Source: Psoroptes ovis (lineage: Eukaryota > Arthropoda > Arachnida > Sarcoptiformes > Psoroptidae). From it: a DNA stretch of 64,000 bases. Of the stretch, positions 56,552 to 63,755 are shown one piece after another. A program made the translations under genes and the position numbers. Location: the NCBI GenBank assembly GCA_002943765.1, contig PQWQ01000004.1, positions 992,001 to 1,056,000 on the forward strand. Direction: 5' to 3'. The notes beneath the pieces were generated by a model. The model was not told where the DNA came from. It was given only the letters and a program-made list of their open reading frames with translations, and made no database searches. Each line of letters opens with the position of its first letter. The stretch's first letter is position 1.

Positions 56552-56629
56552 GGTTGTAGCCCTCGTATTAGTCGTTGTTGCTGTAGTTGTCGATGTTTTG
56601 TTTGTTTTTGTTGATGATGATTTATTCAT
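23243..56629 (-). CDS. PlexA: Plexin A receptor, complete gene model (13 exons)
   Basis: Exons: 56629-54766, 53705-53529, 53454-53087, 37065-36721, 36608-36508, 36434-36305, 36227-36062, 28161-27877, 27803-27549, 27477-26213, 26146-23681, 23593-23519, 23437-23243. All junctions are GT-AG, and the summed 7692 nt is divisible by three (2563 aa). Plexins are single-pass cell-surface semaphorin receptors that control Rap/R-Ras signalling in axon guidance. Order: low-complexity N-terminal extension, signal-like segment, SEMA domain, cysteine-rich PSI domains, IPT repeats, one transmembrane helix (~1754-1776), and a cytoplasmic RasGAP-like region split by a Rho-binding domain. The cytoplasmic sequence is strongly A-type. 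Length exceeds the usual ~1900-2000 because of the extension and repeat-rich inserts. Introns 3 (16.0 kb) and 7 (7.9 kb) are filled with transposons and hold one nested gene; the other introns are 66 bp to 1.06 kb, most near 70 bp. Confidence 0.9.
28433..29704. mobile_element. Non-autonomous DNA transposon, 1.27 kb
   Basis: Ends are inverted repeats of about 24 bp: TTACCTTGTCCGGAGTAAAG at the left, and at the right the inverse CTTTACGCCGGACAAGGTAA, which continue into GTTAGG/CCTAAC. The two ends differ at one internal base. TA flanks both sides, consistent with a TA target duplication and Tc1/mariner-like affinity. The interior is less AT-rich than its surroundings and has no long frame. A minus-strand 89-codon frame (29067-29336) contains LSLKFEVPRSSV, which loosely resembles a helix-turn-helix of a Tc1-type transposase; it may be a decayed remnant. 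Confidence 0.75.
29733..29818. mobile_element. mariner-like hairpin MITE 7
   Basis: CCCATAAG type. Arms are GGTTGTCCCATAAGTTCTTG and CAAGAACTTATGGGACAACC around a T-rich loop; TA flanks. It lies only 29 bp beyond the 1.27 kb transposon. Confidence 0.85.
31248..31331. mobile_element. mariner-like hairpin MITE 8
   Basis: The left arm is AATTGTCCGATAAGTTCTTG, the loop contains TTTCTACGATATAACCGG, and the right arm ends CTTTCCGGACAATC. TA-rich flanks. Confidence 0.75.
31541..31621. mobile_element. mariner-like hairpin MITE 9, decayed
   Basis: The core AAGTTTTTGCCGGTTATATC and the right half ATCGGTAAGAACTTTTC are kept; both termini have drifted from the consensus. Confidence 0.55.
32218..32299. 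mobile_element. mariner-like hairpin MITE 10, hybrid ends
   Basis: The left arm GGCTGTCCGAAAAGTTCTTG is of one sub-family; the right arm AAGAACTTATGGGACAACCC is of the other. TA flanks. Confidence 0.75.
32664..32756. mobile_element. mariner-like MITE 11, decayed
   Basis: Ends TTTGTCCAAAAAGTTCT and AACTTTTCGGACAATTT are recognisable; the interior is divergent with its own small palindrome (TTTCAATGT...ACATTGAAA). Confidence 0.5.
33116..33200. mobile_element. mariner-like hairpin MITE 12
   Basis: Near-consensus CCGAAAAG type. Arms are GGTTGTCCGAAAAGTTTTTG and CAAAAACTTTTCGGACAATC around TATATCGTAGAAAATCC. Confidence 0.85.
33657..33743. mobile_element. mariner-like hairpin MITE 13
   Basis: Arms are GATTGTCCGGAAAGTTTTCG and AAGAACTTTTTGGACAGCC with the TATATCGTA loop; TA flanks. 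Confidence 0.8.
34426..34444. repeat. (CA)n microsatellite
   Basis: Simple CA run within plexin intron 7. Confidence 0.85.
34601..34684. mobile_element. mariner-like hairpin MITE 14
   Basis: Arms are GGTTGTCCGATAAGTTCTTG and CATAAACTTTTCGGACAACC around an A-rich loop; TA flanks. Confidence 0.8.
34861..34945. mobile_element. mariner-like hairpin MITE 15
   Basis: Arms are GATTGTCCGGAAAGTTCTTG and AAAAACTTTTCGGACAAC. The interior is not palindromic and the right end is decayed. Confidence 0.7.
35068..35191. mobile_element. TACAGGGTTT palindromic element, copy 1
   Basis: A 124-bp element with ends TACAGGGTTTAAAGTTTTAA and AAAAACTTGAAACCCTGTA. The interior contains the unit AGTTTTAAAATTGAATTTCG and its inverse. 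The TA at each end suggests Tc1/mariner-type insertion. Related copies are at 42614-43304 and 56948-57071. Confidence 0.75.
35433..35515. mobile_element. mariner-like hairpin MITE 16, hybrid interior
   Basis: The left arm GGTTGTCCCATAAGTTCTTG is CCCATAAG type, but the loop TTTTCTACGATA is that of the CCGAAAAG type. The right arm ends CTTATTGGACAACC. Confidence 0.8.
36062..37065 (-). CDS. PlexA: Plexin A exons 4-7: end of SEMA and first PSI
   Basis: Exon 4 (37065-36721) opens with VQIKEDFCGMDVNQPLG, a good match to the plexin A SEMA stretch before the last propeller blade, and contains SVAFVGTNDGHLKKL. Exon 5 (36608-36508) begins the PSI domain with CHQHQTCMECLGARDPYCGWC. Exon 6 (36434-36305) continues with CSIRNDCAEA. 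Exon 7 (36227-36062) carries a short Ig-like stretch around NGHYLCVFTMYG. Introns 4-6 are 73-112 bp. The acceptor of exon 4 (GATAG at 37070-37066) was chosen because it keeps phase with exon 3 and restores the conserved VQI-DFCG sequence. Confidence 0.88.
37577..37662. mobile_element. mariner-like hairpin MITE 17
   Basis: CCCATAAG type with drift: left GATTGCCCCATAAGTCTTG, right CAAGAACTTATGGTACAACC, A/T-rich loop, TA flanks. Confidence 0.8.
38639..38720. mobile_element. mariner-like hairpin MITE 18
   Basis: Arms are GGTTGTCCGCAAAGTTTTTG and AAGAACTTTTCGGACAATC; the loop contains ATCGTAGAAAATCATTGG; TA flanks. Confidence 0.8.
39650..39733. mobile_element. mariner-like hairpin MITE 19
   Basis: Arms are GGCTGTCCGCAAAGTTTTTG and AAAATTTTCGGACAACC; the loop contains TATATCGTAGAAAATCATT; TA flanks. 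It shares the CCGCAAAG variant with MITE 18. Confidence 0.8.
40490..40574. mobile_element. mariner-like hairpin MITE 20
   Basis: Arms are GATTGTCCGAAAAATTCTTG and CAAAAACTTTTCGGACAACC; the loop TTTTCAAATGTTTTTC resembles those of MITEs 1 and 2. Confidence 0.8.
41248..41331. mobile_element. mariner-like hairpin MITE 21
   Basis: Left CGTTGTCCTAAAAGTTTTTT, loop with ATCATGAGAAAATCGG, right CAAGAACTTATCGAACAACC. Confidence 0.75.
41649..41733. mobile_element. mariner-like hairpin MITE 22
   Basis: Left GGTTGTCCGAAAAGTTTTTG, right CAAGAACTTATCGGACAAC. It carries the TTATCGGAC right-end variant; TA flanks. Confidence 0.8.
42015..42102. mobile_element. mariner-like hairpin MITE 23
   Basis: Left GATTGTCCGAAAAGTTCTGG, loop with TTTTCTACGATATAATCG, right AAAAACTTTACGGGCAACAA. 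The right arm is drifted with a small insertion. Confidence 0.7.
42614..43304. repeat. TACAGGGTTT element, copy 2, expanded into a 21-bp satellite
   Basis: The ends match copies 1 and 3 (TACAGGGTTTTCAAGTTTTA at the left, CAAAACTTGAAACCCTGTA at the right). The interior, about 42703-43282, is roughly 27 head-to-tail units of 21 bp: AAAACTACGAAAATTAATTT plus T, with variants CTCCG and AAATTCAA. Variants recur at multiples of 21 bp (about 126 and 147), suggesting higher-order amplification. Since 21 is a multiple of three, long frames are open in several registers on both strands (198-205 codons); these are repeat artefacts. Confidence 0.85.
43895..43976. mobile_element. mariner-like hairpin MITE 24, hybrid ends
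   Basis: Left CGTTGTCCGGTAAGTTCTGG, right CAAGAAGTTATGGGATAACC, A-rich loop. The ends are of different types. Confidence 0.75.
44248..44333. mobile_element. mariner-like hairpin MITE 25
   Basis: CCCATAAG type. Left GGATTGTCCCATAAGTTCTT, T-rich loop, right CAGAACTTATGGGACAATCC. Confidence 0.8.
45261..45617. repeat. Left terminal inverted repeat of the 4.6 kb transposon
   Basis: 357 bp, inverse of 49461-49817. It contains an internal palindrome, TTGACGTGTACACGTCAA (near 45554), and two oppositely oriented short motifs, GGGTCAA and TTGACCC. Confidence 0.9.
45827..48224 (-). CDS. Transposase with N-terminal zinc fingers, DDE core and SWIM finger
   Basis: Exons 48224-47378, 47311-46754 and 46689-45827 give 755 aa (749 from the second Met, MSEQKISIRG), with clean GT-AG introns of 64-66 bp. 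Residues 19-64 hold two CxxC pairs (C19/C22, C61/C64). A Ser/Pro/Gln linker with 8-residue repeats follows (83-133), then a second zinc-binding-like block: C192/C195, Arg-rich stretch, C226/C227, H230. The catalytic core has D395 in IICDGTYLR, a glycine-rich stretch with SYSGQK, and D475 in VLDRGF. After ~50 residues comes TKIRWSVHG, where relatives have a Glu; here it is His523. The C-terminus has a SWIM finger (C696-x-C698 ... C708-x-H710). The gene likely mobilises the surrounding element. No frameshift or premature stop is seen. Confidence 0.85.
47826..47979 (-). repeat. Coding minisatellite in transposase linker
   Basis: Tandem 24-bp units encode eight-residue repeats such as SRDPQPST and SSDSQPPA, between the N-terminal fingers and the second zinc block. 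Copy number is likely variable; phase is preserved. Confidence 0.8.
48700..49434 (-). CDS. Possible second gene or 5' exons inside the transposon
   Basis: Two coding-like blocks lie between the transposase and the right terminal repeat, same strand. Block 49434-49105 is a 109-codon frame beginning MIFWLLLVQLFLFPLGL, which looks like a signal peptide, followed by a basic Cys-containing stretch; its ATG is 27 bp inside the repeat boundary. Block ~48997-48806 reads MDKEIVELVPEGISEIAANE ... RKIIAASDKIMELALERIN, with coding-like composition and a good donor (GATAG then GTAAAT). A third block may follow near 48775-48722. I could not find a donor that joins the first block to the second in frame, so these may be separate, or upstream exons of the transposase transcript. 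No family is recognised. Confidence 0.3.
49461..49817. repeat. Right terminal inverted repeat of the 4.6 kb transposon
   Basis: 357 bp, inverse of 45261-45617, ending CCAGGGGCC. Confidence 0.9.
50661..50816. mobile_element. piggyBac-like MITE, copy 2
   Basis: TTAA at both borders; ends CCCTTAAAACTCGAG and CTCGAGTTCTAAGGG. It is about 155 bp, in opposite orientation to the copy at 267-420, with the shared internal stretch GAGCCAGCAGCTCGAC read on the other strand. It is absent from the sister duplication unit, so it arrived after the duplication or was lost there. Confidence 0.8.
51184..51674 (+). CDS. Small secreted or membrane-anchored helical protein, nested in plexin intron
   Basis: Two exons, 51184-51253 and 51313-51674 (59-bp GT-AG intron), give 143 aa. 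Residues 1-23 (FLNFIIFFVSISFAFTIIQ) form a signal peptide; the splice makes a Cys codon right after it. The middle (~24-110) is charged and helical, rich in Glu and Lys, e.g. FEKKQHKLLNEANKW and EYEKEMKKEEDELLKFM, with one further Cys in KSATCY and one in KCSNKG. A hydrophobic C-terminal segment (FILNISIATMITSILMTIFF) could anchor it in the membrane. AATAAA signals follow at 51714 and about 51735. I do not recognise the family; length and three-helix pattern loosely recall mite group 5/21 allergens, but the C-terminal hydrophobic tail differs and I do not claim homology. It lies on the strand opposite plexin. Confidence 0.7.
52452..52537. mobile_element. mariner-like hairpin MITE 26
   Basis: CCCATAAG type. 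Left GGTTGTCCCATAAGTTCCTG, A-rich loop, right CAAGAACTTATGGGACAACC, TA flanks. Confidence 0.85.
52747..52833. mobile_element. mariner-like hairpin MITE 27, asymmetric sub-family
   Basis: Left GATTGTCCGGAAAGTTCTGG, middle AAACTCTATTGATTAAGC, right GAACTTTTCGGACAACAACC. It shares its middle with the copies at 21159 and 54279. Confidence 0.8.
53087..53705 (-). CDS. PlexA: Plexin A exons 2-3: SEMA domain
   Basis: Exon 2 (53705-53529) reads LALVGVSTGTRLIINAYARD ... GFHSRGFSYFLTVQ, and exon 3 (53454-53087) VRICQNDPDYYSYTEVPLVC ... DDDHLYVVFARS ... SALCVYPLSSI. These are propeller blades of the SEMA domain, the semaphorin-binding part. A 74-bp intron separates them; both junctions keep phase (G|TT gives Val). 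Confidence 0.9.
53912..53997. mobile_element. mariner-like hairpin MITE 28
   Basis: Left AGTTGTCCGTAAAGTTTTTC, loop TATATCGTTGAAAAATTATT, right CAAAAACTTTTCGGACAACC. Confidence 0.8.
54279..54360. mobile_element. mariner-like hairpin MITE 29, asymmetric sub-family, inverted
   Basis: Left GGTTGTCCGAAAAGTTC, middle GCTTAATCGATAGAGTTGCT (inverse of the sub-family middle), right AGAACTTTCCGGACAGCC. Confidence 0.8.
54766..56629 (-). CDS. PlexA: Plexin A exon 1: N-terminal extension and first SEMA blades
   Basis: The open frame starts at an ATG at 56629. The first ~430 residues are Asn/Ser/Thr/Asp/Tyr-rich with trinucleotide runs and no plexin homology. Two hydrophobic stretches occur: one around MDKFSILLILLLSSFLRILL and one at SPSLFLLLLLSLSSCLSS. 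The latter, preceded by the basic segment MKSRKSFLKNK (ATG at 55759), is the likelier signal peptide, so translation may really start there and the upstream frame could be 5' untranslated. SEMA begins soon after: YVYIGAVNNIYQLNLKLKL, DCPITKGCAPDIPKRLSNYY, SCGSLFQGTC, VLYVGATYT. The donor at 54765-54764 joins to exon 2 as an Asn codon. Confidence 0.85.
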
Positions 56630-56947
56630 TTTTTTTCTTCTGCTGTTGTTTTCTTCTCACATTCAAAATTCAATAATTGAATTCAATAATAATAATAATA
56701 ATCAAATTTAGTCATTTTTTACTTTTTCTCGATACTTTAAATTAATATAAACTTGTACACATCAGACAAAAATAAACAAACAAAAATCATTTATGCGCTC
56801 GCATTCATAGCTAATATATTCATTACTGGAAGAAAATAAAAAATAAATAAATAAATAAATTGATATATTCATTATTATATATTTGATCGAATCAAAAAAT
56901 TAAAAAAAAAAGATTGAATCGAAATTCCAGAAAAAATCATTATCCAT

Positions 56948-57071
56948 TACAGGGTTTCAAGTTTTAATTTGGAGTTTTAAAATTAATTTTCATAGTTTTG
57001 AATGTAATTTTGTATCGTAAGATTATGAAATTTAATTTTAAAACTACGAATCAAAACTTGAAACCCTGTAT
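56948..57071. mobile_element. TACAGGGTTT palindromic element, copy 3
   Basis: Ends TACAGGGTTTCAAGTTTTAA and CAAAACTTGAAACCCTGTA, 124 bp, the same unexpanded length as copy 1. The interior holds AGTTTTAAAATTAATTTTC and its inverse. Confidence 0.75.
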
Positions 57072-58235
57072 TTAATTCAATATTTGAATGTATACAATTC
57101 AATAAATACTCACATTTTCATATATGAAAAATTTATCGATTTCAAAACATCATTAATCGATTTTTTTTATTCTTCCAGTTTTCTTTTCTTTTATTTGCTT
57201 ATTTGATTCAAAGTTGAAGACGACGATGATGATGATGATGATGTTAATATGACTGTGACGACTAATAAATGCTAATATTTATAATGATATTTGACATATA
57301 AACGCACACACCACAGACATGCACAAATATTCATACAGACAAATATTCATATATATGCGTATATTTTGATATATTTTGATCGATTTCAGCCAGAAAAAAG
57401 AATGTTGATGTTGTTATTTAGTATTAGGAATTGTACCATTCATATATGATTTCAAATTGGTCTTTTGTTTTATTTTATTTTGCTTCGTTTTGCTTTTTTT
57501 TCGTTGAATCGTTGAATTAATTTTTTCATATATTTCCAATGATCGATATTATTATTATTATTATTATTATCAAACAAATGAAAATATCTTGGCAAAATGC
57601 AAAAATTGATTCTTTTTTTGTTGTTGTTATTTCAATTATTATTATTATTTACTCCATAGAGATTGCATTATTGTTTCTGGTAAATAAATTAAAATAAAAT
57701 AAATACTAAATACAAAATTGAAAAATGAATACCAAACCGCATATATTTACATACAGTTCAAATACAATTCAATTATTCTTTAAAAAAACAAACGACGACA
57801 ACGATAAAACAATGATTCAAAGAATTCCCGCAGTGTAGAGAGACAAAAATTATTTCTCGTATACATTCAATACCATTCAACCAACATATATGAATGAATA
57901 TATTTGAATGTTTTGGGATGAAAATCTGAAAAAATAAAAATAAAAGAATTTTATTATTTTAATAAGAACAATGGAATAAATAAATAAATAAATTGTATGA
58001 AATTAGAATCAAAATTTGTAACTTTCAAAACTGTTTTTGTTTTATTTTACTGTTTTGTTCTTCAATATTAGTCGCTATTGTTACAATTTTGTGATATTTC
58101 TTTCTTCGAAATCACATACACACAGACAAACACAATGGGTGAATGATATTTGCTTCTTTTATTTTTGAAAATATTTCATTTTTTTTACATGTTTTCATAT
58201 GTTATTTAATATGTGATATTAAATGAAATATTAAA

Positions 58236-58320
58236 TATTAGGTTGTCCGAAAAGTTTCTGCCGATTATATCGTAGGAAATCATGAGAAAATCGGCAAAAA
58301 TTTATCGGACAATCTAATAT
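58236..58320. mobile_element. mariner-like hairpin MITE 30
   Basis: Left GGTTGTCCGAAAAGTTTCTG, loop with ATCGTAGGAAATCATGAG, right AAAATTTATCGGACAATC. TTATCGGAC right-end variant; TA flanks. Confidence 0.8.
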
Positions 58321-58738
58321 ATGCAATTGATATGAACGAAAAAAAAAAAATATGAATTCATATGAAAAATATATGAATAAACATATACATGAATTATTCA
58401 ATTTTTCATTTCATTTTTCATCATTTTTTTCCATTCTGAAAATCACAGCATTTTCTTCAGCAAAGTAAGGAATAATATCACTGCTGGAAATTTTTCAAAT
58501 TTTCAAACCTAAGAAAACGAATGGAAAAAATGCATGAAGAATTTTAATATAAATGTATGCATATTGCATAGATGTATGAGTGTGTGTTGAATTTATTCAA
58601 AATAAAATAAAATAAAATAAAAAGGAATACAGAGCACGTGTTGTTTAGGGTTTTAGGTTTTGGGATTTTTTCATTGTATTGTTTGAAATTGAATTTTTTA
58701 TTTTTGAATTTTCAAATTTTCAAAATTGAAAATTTTGT

Positions 58739-59152
58739 ATGAAATTCATTTTCTTGAACAAAAATTCATATTTTTCTTCGTTGAATGATATCATATTTAT
58801 ATTAAATATGAGAGAATATGAATTGGAGAATATTTACGGTTTATGGCTTTTCATTCATTCCAACAATTTTCAATACATTTCATTGAATTTTGATTTCAAA
58901 TTCTTCGAGGAAATAAAAGAAAATTCAAGAATTTCCATCCATCTATTATCTATCATTGAATTTCGATTATTATTATTATTCAAAAGAAATGTATCATCAT
59001 TAGTGCATATGCATCCAGATAGTTCTTACATTTTATTCTTGAATCCTATCGATAGTAATAAGAAAATGTTAAAATCACAAGAATCATTCATACATAACCT
59101 AAATATTTTAGAGATATCTTTAAGAATAAGAAACAAATATACACAACCCTAA
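58739..59152 (+). CDS. Hypothetical open frame, 137 aa
   Basis: A plus-strand frame from ATG 58739 to TAA 59152, longer than the chance frames around it. It contains ENIYGLWLFIH, which faintly recalls the IYGIWF motif of the decapping cofactor Dcp1, but the rest does not support that and there is no other Dcp1 feature. It could be an exon or pseudogene remnant, or chance. No promoter or splice signal decides. Confidence 0.2.
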   Translation: MKFIFLNKNSYFSSLNDIIFILNMREYELENIYGLWLFIHSNNFQYISLNFDFKFFEEIKENSRISIHLLSIIEFRLLLLFKRNVSSLVHMHPDSSYILFLNPIDSNKKMLKSQESFIHNLNILEISLRIRNKYTQP

Positions 59153-60635
59153 AACTATGAAAAATTGTTGAAATCAACGATGGAAATTCGACTAGAAAAA
59201 ATGAAATGACATTAATTTTCTTCTCGATAATATAAGCTAATAGGCTCTTATGATACAATAATTTGTCAACTCGCTTACTTTCATTTCATATCGGTTTGAA
59301 TTCATTGTGAATCGACATTCAAATACAAGTACAAAATGTGCATTCTGGAAAATGAATAATTTGAAACTTGAAATACATACATAATACAAATGCATTTGGA
59401 AATTTTTGTTTCCTTAAAAGTATTAATATGTGCAGTATATTATTACATGAATATCTTTGAATTGGAAGAAAAGAGAAAATTTGAAAATTCAAAAATTGGC
59501 AATCATTAATTAGAATTTAATTATCATTCTTTAATGATACCCGAAAATTTTCGAATACTATTAATGAGTCTTTTATGTGTATGAATCAATCCTTTAATAT
59601 GTGTAGGAAAATGATTTGTTTCAAGCTGAAAATTTTCACTGAAAATCTAAAATTGTTATCATCATCATCATTATCAAGCGATAAATTTTGAATTTTACAG
59701 AAAATATTTCCAACCGATTATCATCATTATTTTTGCTATTCGACAAGCGGCTTGATTGAATCCAAGAAACAAATATCAAAAATAGACAGAATCAACTAAG
59801 ACTAGAGCCATCAAAAGACGTCATAGGTGCCCCCATATGTCAATTGTCAGGACTATTGTCATCGAGTTGAGTGAATCATTGTCTTTGAGACAAAAATTGA
59901 ATGAAACATTTATAAAAACAAATGATTTACAATCGAAAGATTTGTAAAATCAAATTTTCCGTTTTCGTTTCATTTGTTTCAAATTCATGAAGAAAAACGA
60001 GGCAAAACTTATTAAAATTTAAAGCCCACACACACAAATAACATACTTAGACGAAAAGAAAATGGCCCAAGATTCAAGATGAATGGCCATTCTATCGTGA
60101 AAAATCTAAGAAAATTTCCGAAAAAAATAAATGAAGAAAGATCTAAGAAAAATCTCTACGAGATGCTACGGACAAGATTTATGTCAATTTTTTTTTTTTT
60201 TTTGGTTCAAAATCAATTACAGAATCTTTTTCAATTTTTCACTCTGATTTAAGCCTATAGCCTCTGTGTATGTTTGGCTGGTTGTTTTTTGAAATGTTTG
60301 TTTGTTTTCAATTTCAATAACAAACAAATGATTTTTTTTGGTGGATGTTTGTTTCAAAAAAACAATTTTATAATTGATTTTCAAACGAAAAAGCGAGGAA
60401 AAAGAAAAATCCCATTCATTTCTAATAGAGAAAATTCAAAATACAAATACAAAAATACACCTAATGTTATTTAATCTAAGTAAACACAATTATTATGTTC
60501 AATCAATTTATAAATAAATGTAATTTTTTTCGAGATATAAAACAGACAAATATTTCTCACATATATCCATATCCAATGTTATCGCTGCTATCATTAGAAT
60601 CAATTGAAAAAATAAAAAATTTATTTTTGTAAAAT

Positions 60636-60719
60636 ATTACGTTGTCTCATAAGTTCTTGCCGTTTTTTAGACTTTTTTTTCGTTTGAAAAACGGCAAGAA
60701 CTTATAGGACAACTTAATA
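60636..60719. mobile_element. mariner-like hairpin MITE 31
   Basis: CCCATAAG type with drift. Left CGTTGTCTCATAAGTTCTTG, T-rich loop, right CAAGAACTTATAGGACAAC. Confidence 0.8.
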
Positions 60720-60995
60720 CAAATGAATACAAATATGATTGAATACATGTGTAGAATTGAGAAATGTAGAAAATTGAAAGCAAAAAACTAACAAAAATAA
60801 ACATGGAAATATCAATTGATAATTGAGTGAAATCAAATCGATGAGTATGAAAAAATGGGAAAAAAAATTCAATTTCAATTTAACATTCTGAAATGAAATG
60901 AGACTAAAGAAAAATTTCCGCATGAACAAGATTGAATAAAAACATTTTTTTGGTAATTTTTTTCCCGTATTAAGAATCATCATTATTGGATGATA

Positions 60996-61082
60996 TATTA
61001 GGTTGTCCCATAAGTTCTTGCCATTTTTCGAATAAAAAAAAATTTTTAAAAAACGGCCAGAACATATGGGACAACCTAATAC
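60996..61082. mobile_element. mariner-like hairpin MITE 32
   Basis: CCCATAAG type. Left GGTTGTCCCATAAGTTCTTG, A-rich loop, right CAGAACATATGGGACAACC, TA flanks. Confidence 0.85.
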
Positions 61083-61471
61083 ATCCACATCTATGCACAC
61101 ACACCAATACAGACACACAAATCAAACAAAATGAATCAATTTTTATGAAACATTTTCTTTGAGTTTTTTTTTGTTGCCTGAAAATATTGTGAAATTCATC
61201 GACTTTTAATCGAATTTTTTCCTTGTCTCTGGTTGAAAACATGGAAAATGAATTGAAAATTGAAATTTAGTGGTTTGGTGATGAAACAAAAAGGAAAAAT
61301 TCAGAAATTCAGAAACATTTCGGAATTTAAACAAAACGAATCGGTCTCTGTGTGTGTGTGTGTTTTGGCCATAGAATATTTCAATTTTCAATCAAATAAT
61401 AACGATAATGAATGAATGAATGAAAGTAAAACTAAATCAAATATCAAACAAGATAAGACATATTATTATAA

Positions 61472-61554
61472 TTTTAGTTGTCCCATAAGTTCTTGCGGTT
61501 TTTCAAATGAAAAAAAAATTTGAAAAACGGCAAAAACTTATGGGACAACCCAGT
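61472..61554. mobile_element. mariner-like hairpin MITE 33
   Basis: CCCATAAG type. Left AGTTGTCCCATAAGTTCTTG, A-rich loop, right CAAAAACTTATGGGACAACC. Confidence 0.85.
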
Positions 61555-62158
61555 AGTTTTTGGTTCTCAGAATCAAAAAAAAAAAAAATAGAATATTTCC
61601 AATGATGATAAGTGTTTGAAATGTGTTTTGAATGAAATAAATGAGAATATTCCATTGAGAATTCAAGGCCTGTATGTTTCATATTTTATTTCATTTCATT
61701 TTTTCCCAATTTTCATTTGAATCTTTGGAATTCTGATTTGAGCTTGTAGTCAGATATGAATCATGATTCACACACAAAAATCATGGAGAATATGACGAGA
61801 TGAAGAATTTGGTTAGGCCGAAAAATGCTGCGAAAAAAATACTGAAAATAAAATAAATAACCCACACACAGAGAAACCAAACCAGAGAAGAAAATCCAAA
61901 ATTTTTTTCATGAAGAATCAAATCTAAATTTCAAATTAAATGAAAATGTTTATTGATTTTGATTCTATTTTTGGTATTTTCTTAGGAATTTTCGTCGAAT
62001 AAATTCAAAGAAAATTTCAAAGAATATTCTTCTTTTGTTTTATTTATTTATTCATTCGCTGAAGAATTTGAAATTTCAAAAGACTTTGGAATTTCAATTT
62101 CATATCATCTTCATCATCATCATCATTATTCATGGAACTTTATTTCATTCAATTGTTA

Positions 62159-62238
62159 TTTAGACTGTCCGAAAAGTTTTTGACGATTATATCGTAGGAA
62201 ATTATAGGGAAAATCGGCAAGAACTTATCGGACAATAT
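62159..62238. mobile_element. mariner-like hairpin MITE 34
   Basis: Left GACTGTCCGAAAAGTTTTTG, loop ATATCGTAGGAAATTATAGG, right AAGAACTTATCGGACAATA. The right end has lost CCTAATA. Confidence 0.75.
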
Positions 62239-62591
62239 TTTATTTTTCGGGTTTCATTGAAACAACATGAAACATTTTTTTCTATGGTTTTATTGTTTTA
62301 TGTTTGAGCAAATTTTTCAAATTTTCCAAATTTTCAAATTCTTCAGCGAAAAACAACAGATTTTTTCTAGCTTCAAAGCATAGTTATCCATGATGGATTA
62401 TTAATGAACTCATAGAGAAACAAATGAATGAATTGAATTGAATGAATTTTTTGAAATAAATATGACAAATGACATTTTTCGGCTCCGGTTCCGGCTAGGA
62501 TTTTATGCTATTGCCATCATCATCATCATTCAATGGATTCATGTGTTTTGAACATCTTCATTGTTTGAAAAAAAACAAAAACAAGAAATAT

Positions 62592-62676
62592 ATATTAGTT
62601 TGTCCGAAAATTTTCTGTCGATTATATCGGAGGAAATCATGAGAAAAACGGCAAAAACTTATTGGACAATCTAATA
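62592..62676. mobile_element. mariner-like hairpin MITE 35
   Basis: Left AGTTTGTCCGAAAATTTTCT, loop ATATCGGAGGAAATCATGAG, right CAAAAACTTATTGGACAATC, TA flanks. Confidence 0.75.
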
Positions 62677-62875
62677 AATTTTTTAATTCGAAAATAATGA
62701 TGATTATACAACAGATATTAACTTGATATTGGTGACATATATTTATTTGTAGTGAAGTATATTCATCAATTCATTGATATATTCAATGTGTATGCATGTT
62801 TGTGTTTTTCTGAATATTCATTCATATACGTATAAATAATTATTATAAAAAATCATTTACATTTCATTTATTTTT

Positions 62876-62957
62876 TTAGGCTGTCCGGAAAGTTTGTGCC
62901 GGTTATATCGTAGAAAACAATCGAAAAATTGGCAAGAATTTTTCGGACAACCTAATA
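62876..62957. mobile_element. mariner-like hairpin MITE 36
   Basis: Left GGCTGTCCGGAAAGTTTGTG, loop TATATCGTAGAAAACAATCG, right AAGAATTTTTCGGACAACC. Confidence 0.8.
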
Positions 62958-63257
62958 TTTTTATTTAAAGAAAAAACTGTTTATTCATTCAAAGATTCAT
63001 TTGTTTCATGGCATTGTTTGCTTTATTTTTTTCTATCTATCTATTTCGATTCATTCATTCATTCAGATTTAAGCGATTCATTTACACCAAATGTATTTTG
63101 ATTTGAAATTGTGCATAGAAATGCATAGGAAAAACGAAATAAATAAATAAATATATAAAAGCATAAGCTTTAAGGCTTCAAAAAATAAAAAAAAAATTTA
63201 AAGCCTCAAAGCTTTTTGAATGAAAAAACTAATAATGAATGAAATAATAATAATAAT

Positions 63258-63340
63258 ATTGAGTTGTCCGAAAAGTTTTTGCCGATTATATCATAGAAAA
63301 TAATCGGAAAATTGGCAAAAACTTTTCGGACAACCTAATA
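63258..63340. mobile_element. mariner-like hairpin MITE 37
   Basis: Left AGTTGTCCGAAAAGTTTTTG, loop TATATCATAGAAAATAATCG, right CAAAAACTTTTCGGACAACC, TA flanks. Confidence 0.85.
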
Positions 63341-63755
63341 ACAGCAACAACAACAATAATCATTATTCAAAAAAACGAAAAAAATGAATAAAATAAATGA
63401 ATGAACAAACGAATGAATGAATGAATGATGGATAATGGGTAAACACACACACACACATACACACATACATATAATGTATCATCATCATCATCATGATTAT
63501 GATTTTGATTATTATTATTATCATCTGTAATAATAATGATAATGATGATAATAATCATAATCATAGCAATAATAATAGATCATAACAATAGATCATAATC
63601 ATTTTTTAACACTTTCAAAACAAACAACGAACAAACAAACAAACAATTGTCGTATTGTTGTTGTTGTTGTTGTTGATTGTGCATAAATGAGTGTTTGCTT
63701 AGCTGTGTTTTTCTTATTTTGGTGCGAATGAGTGGATCGTAAATACTTATGTTTT

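Larger units (their letters stand above)
56630..58738. other. Plexin A 5' flank
   Basis: AT-rich, with one TACAGGGTTT element (56948-57071) and one mariner-like hairpin (58236-58320). Presumed promoter and upstream untranslated exons cannot be defined from sequence alone. Confidence 0.4.

Noticed and set aside
56505..56711. Ala/Val-rich plus-strand frame (MVVADAVVVAAAAAV...)
   Set aside because: Antisense reading of the Thr/Ala codon repeats at the start of plexin exon 1.
60714..61242. Cys-rich frames near 61 kb
   Set aside because: Built around a CCCATAAG hairpin MITE and an AC microsatellite; no gene structure.
63430..63600. Short repeated CA/CAT motifs considered as a CRISPR-like array
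   Set aside because: Simple microsatellite sequence without regular repeat-spacer structure, in a eukaryotic genome.
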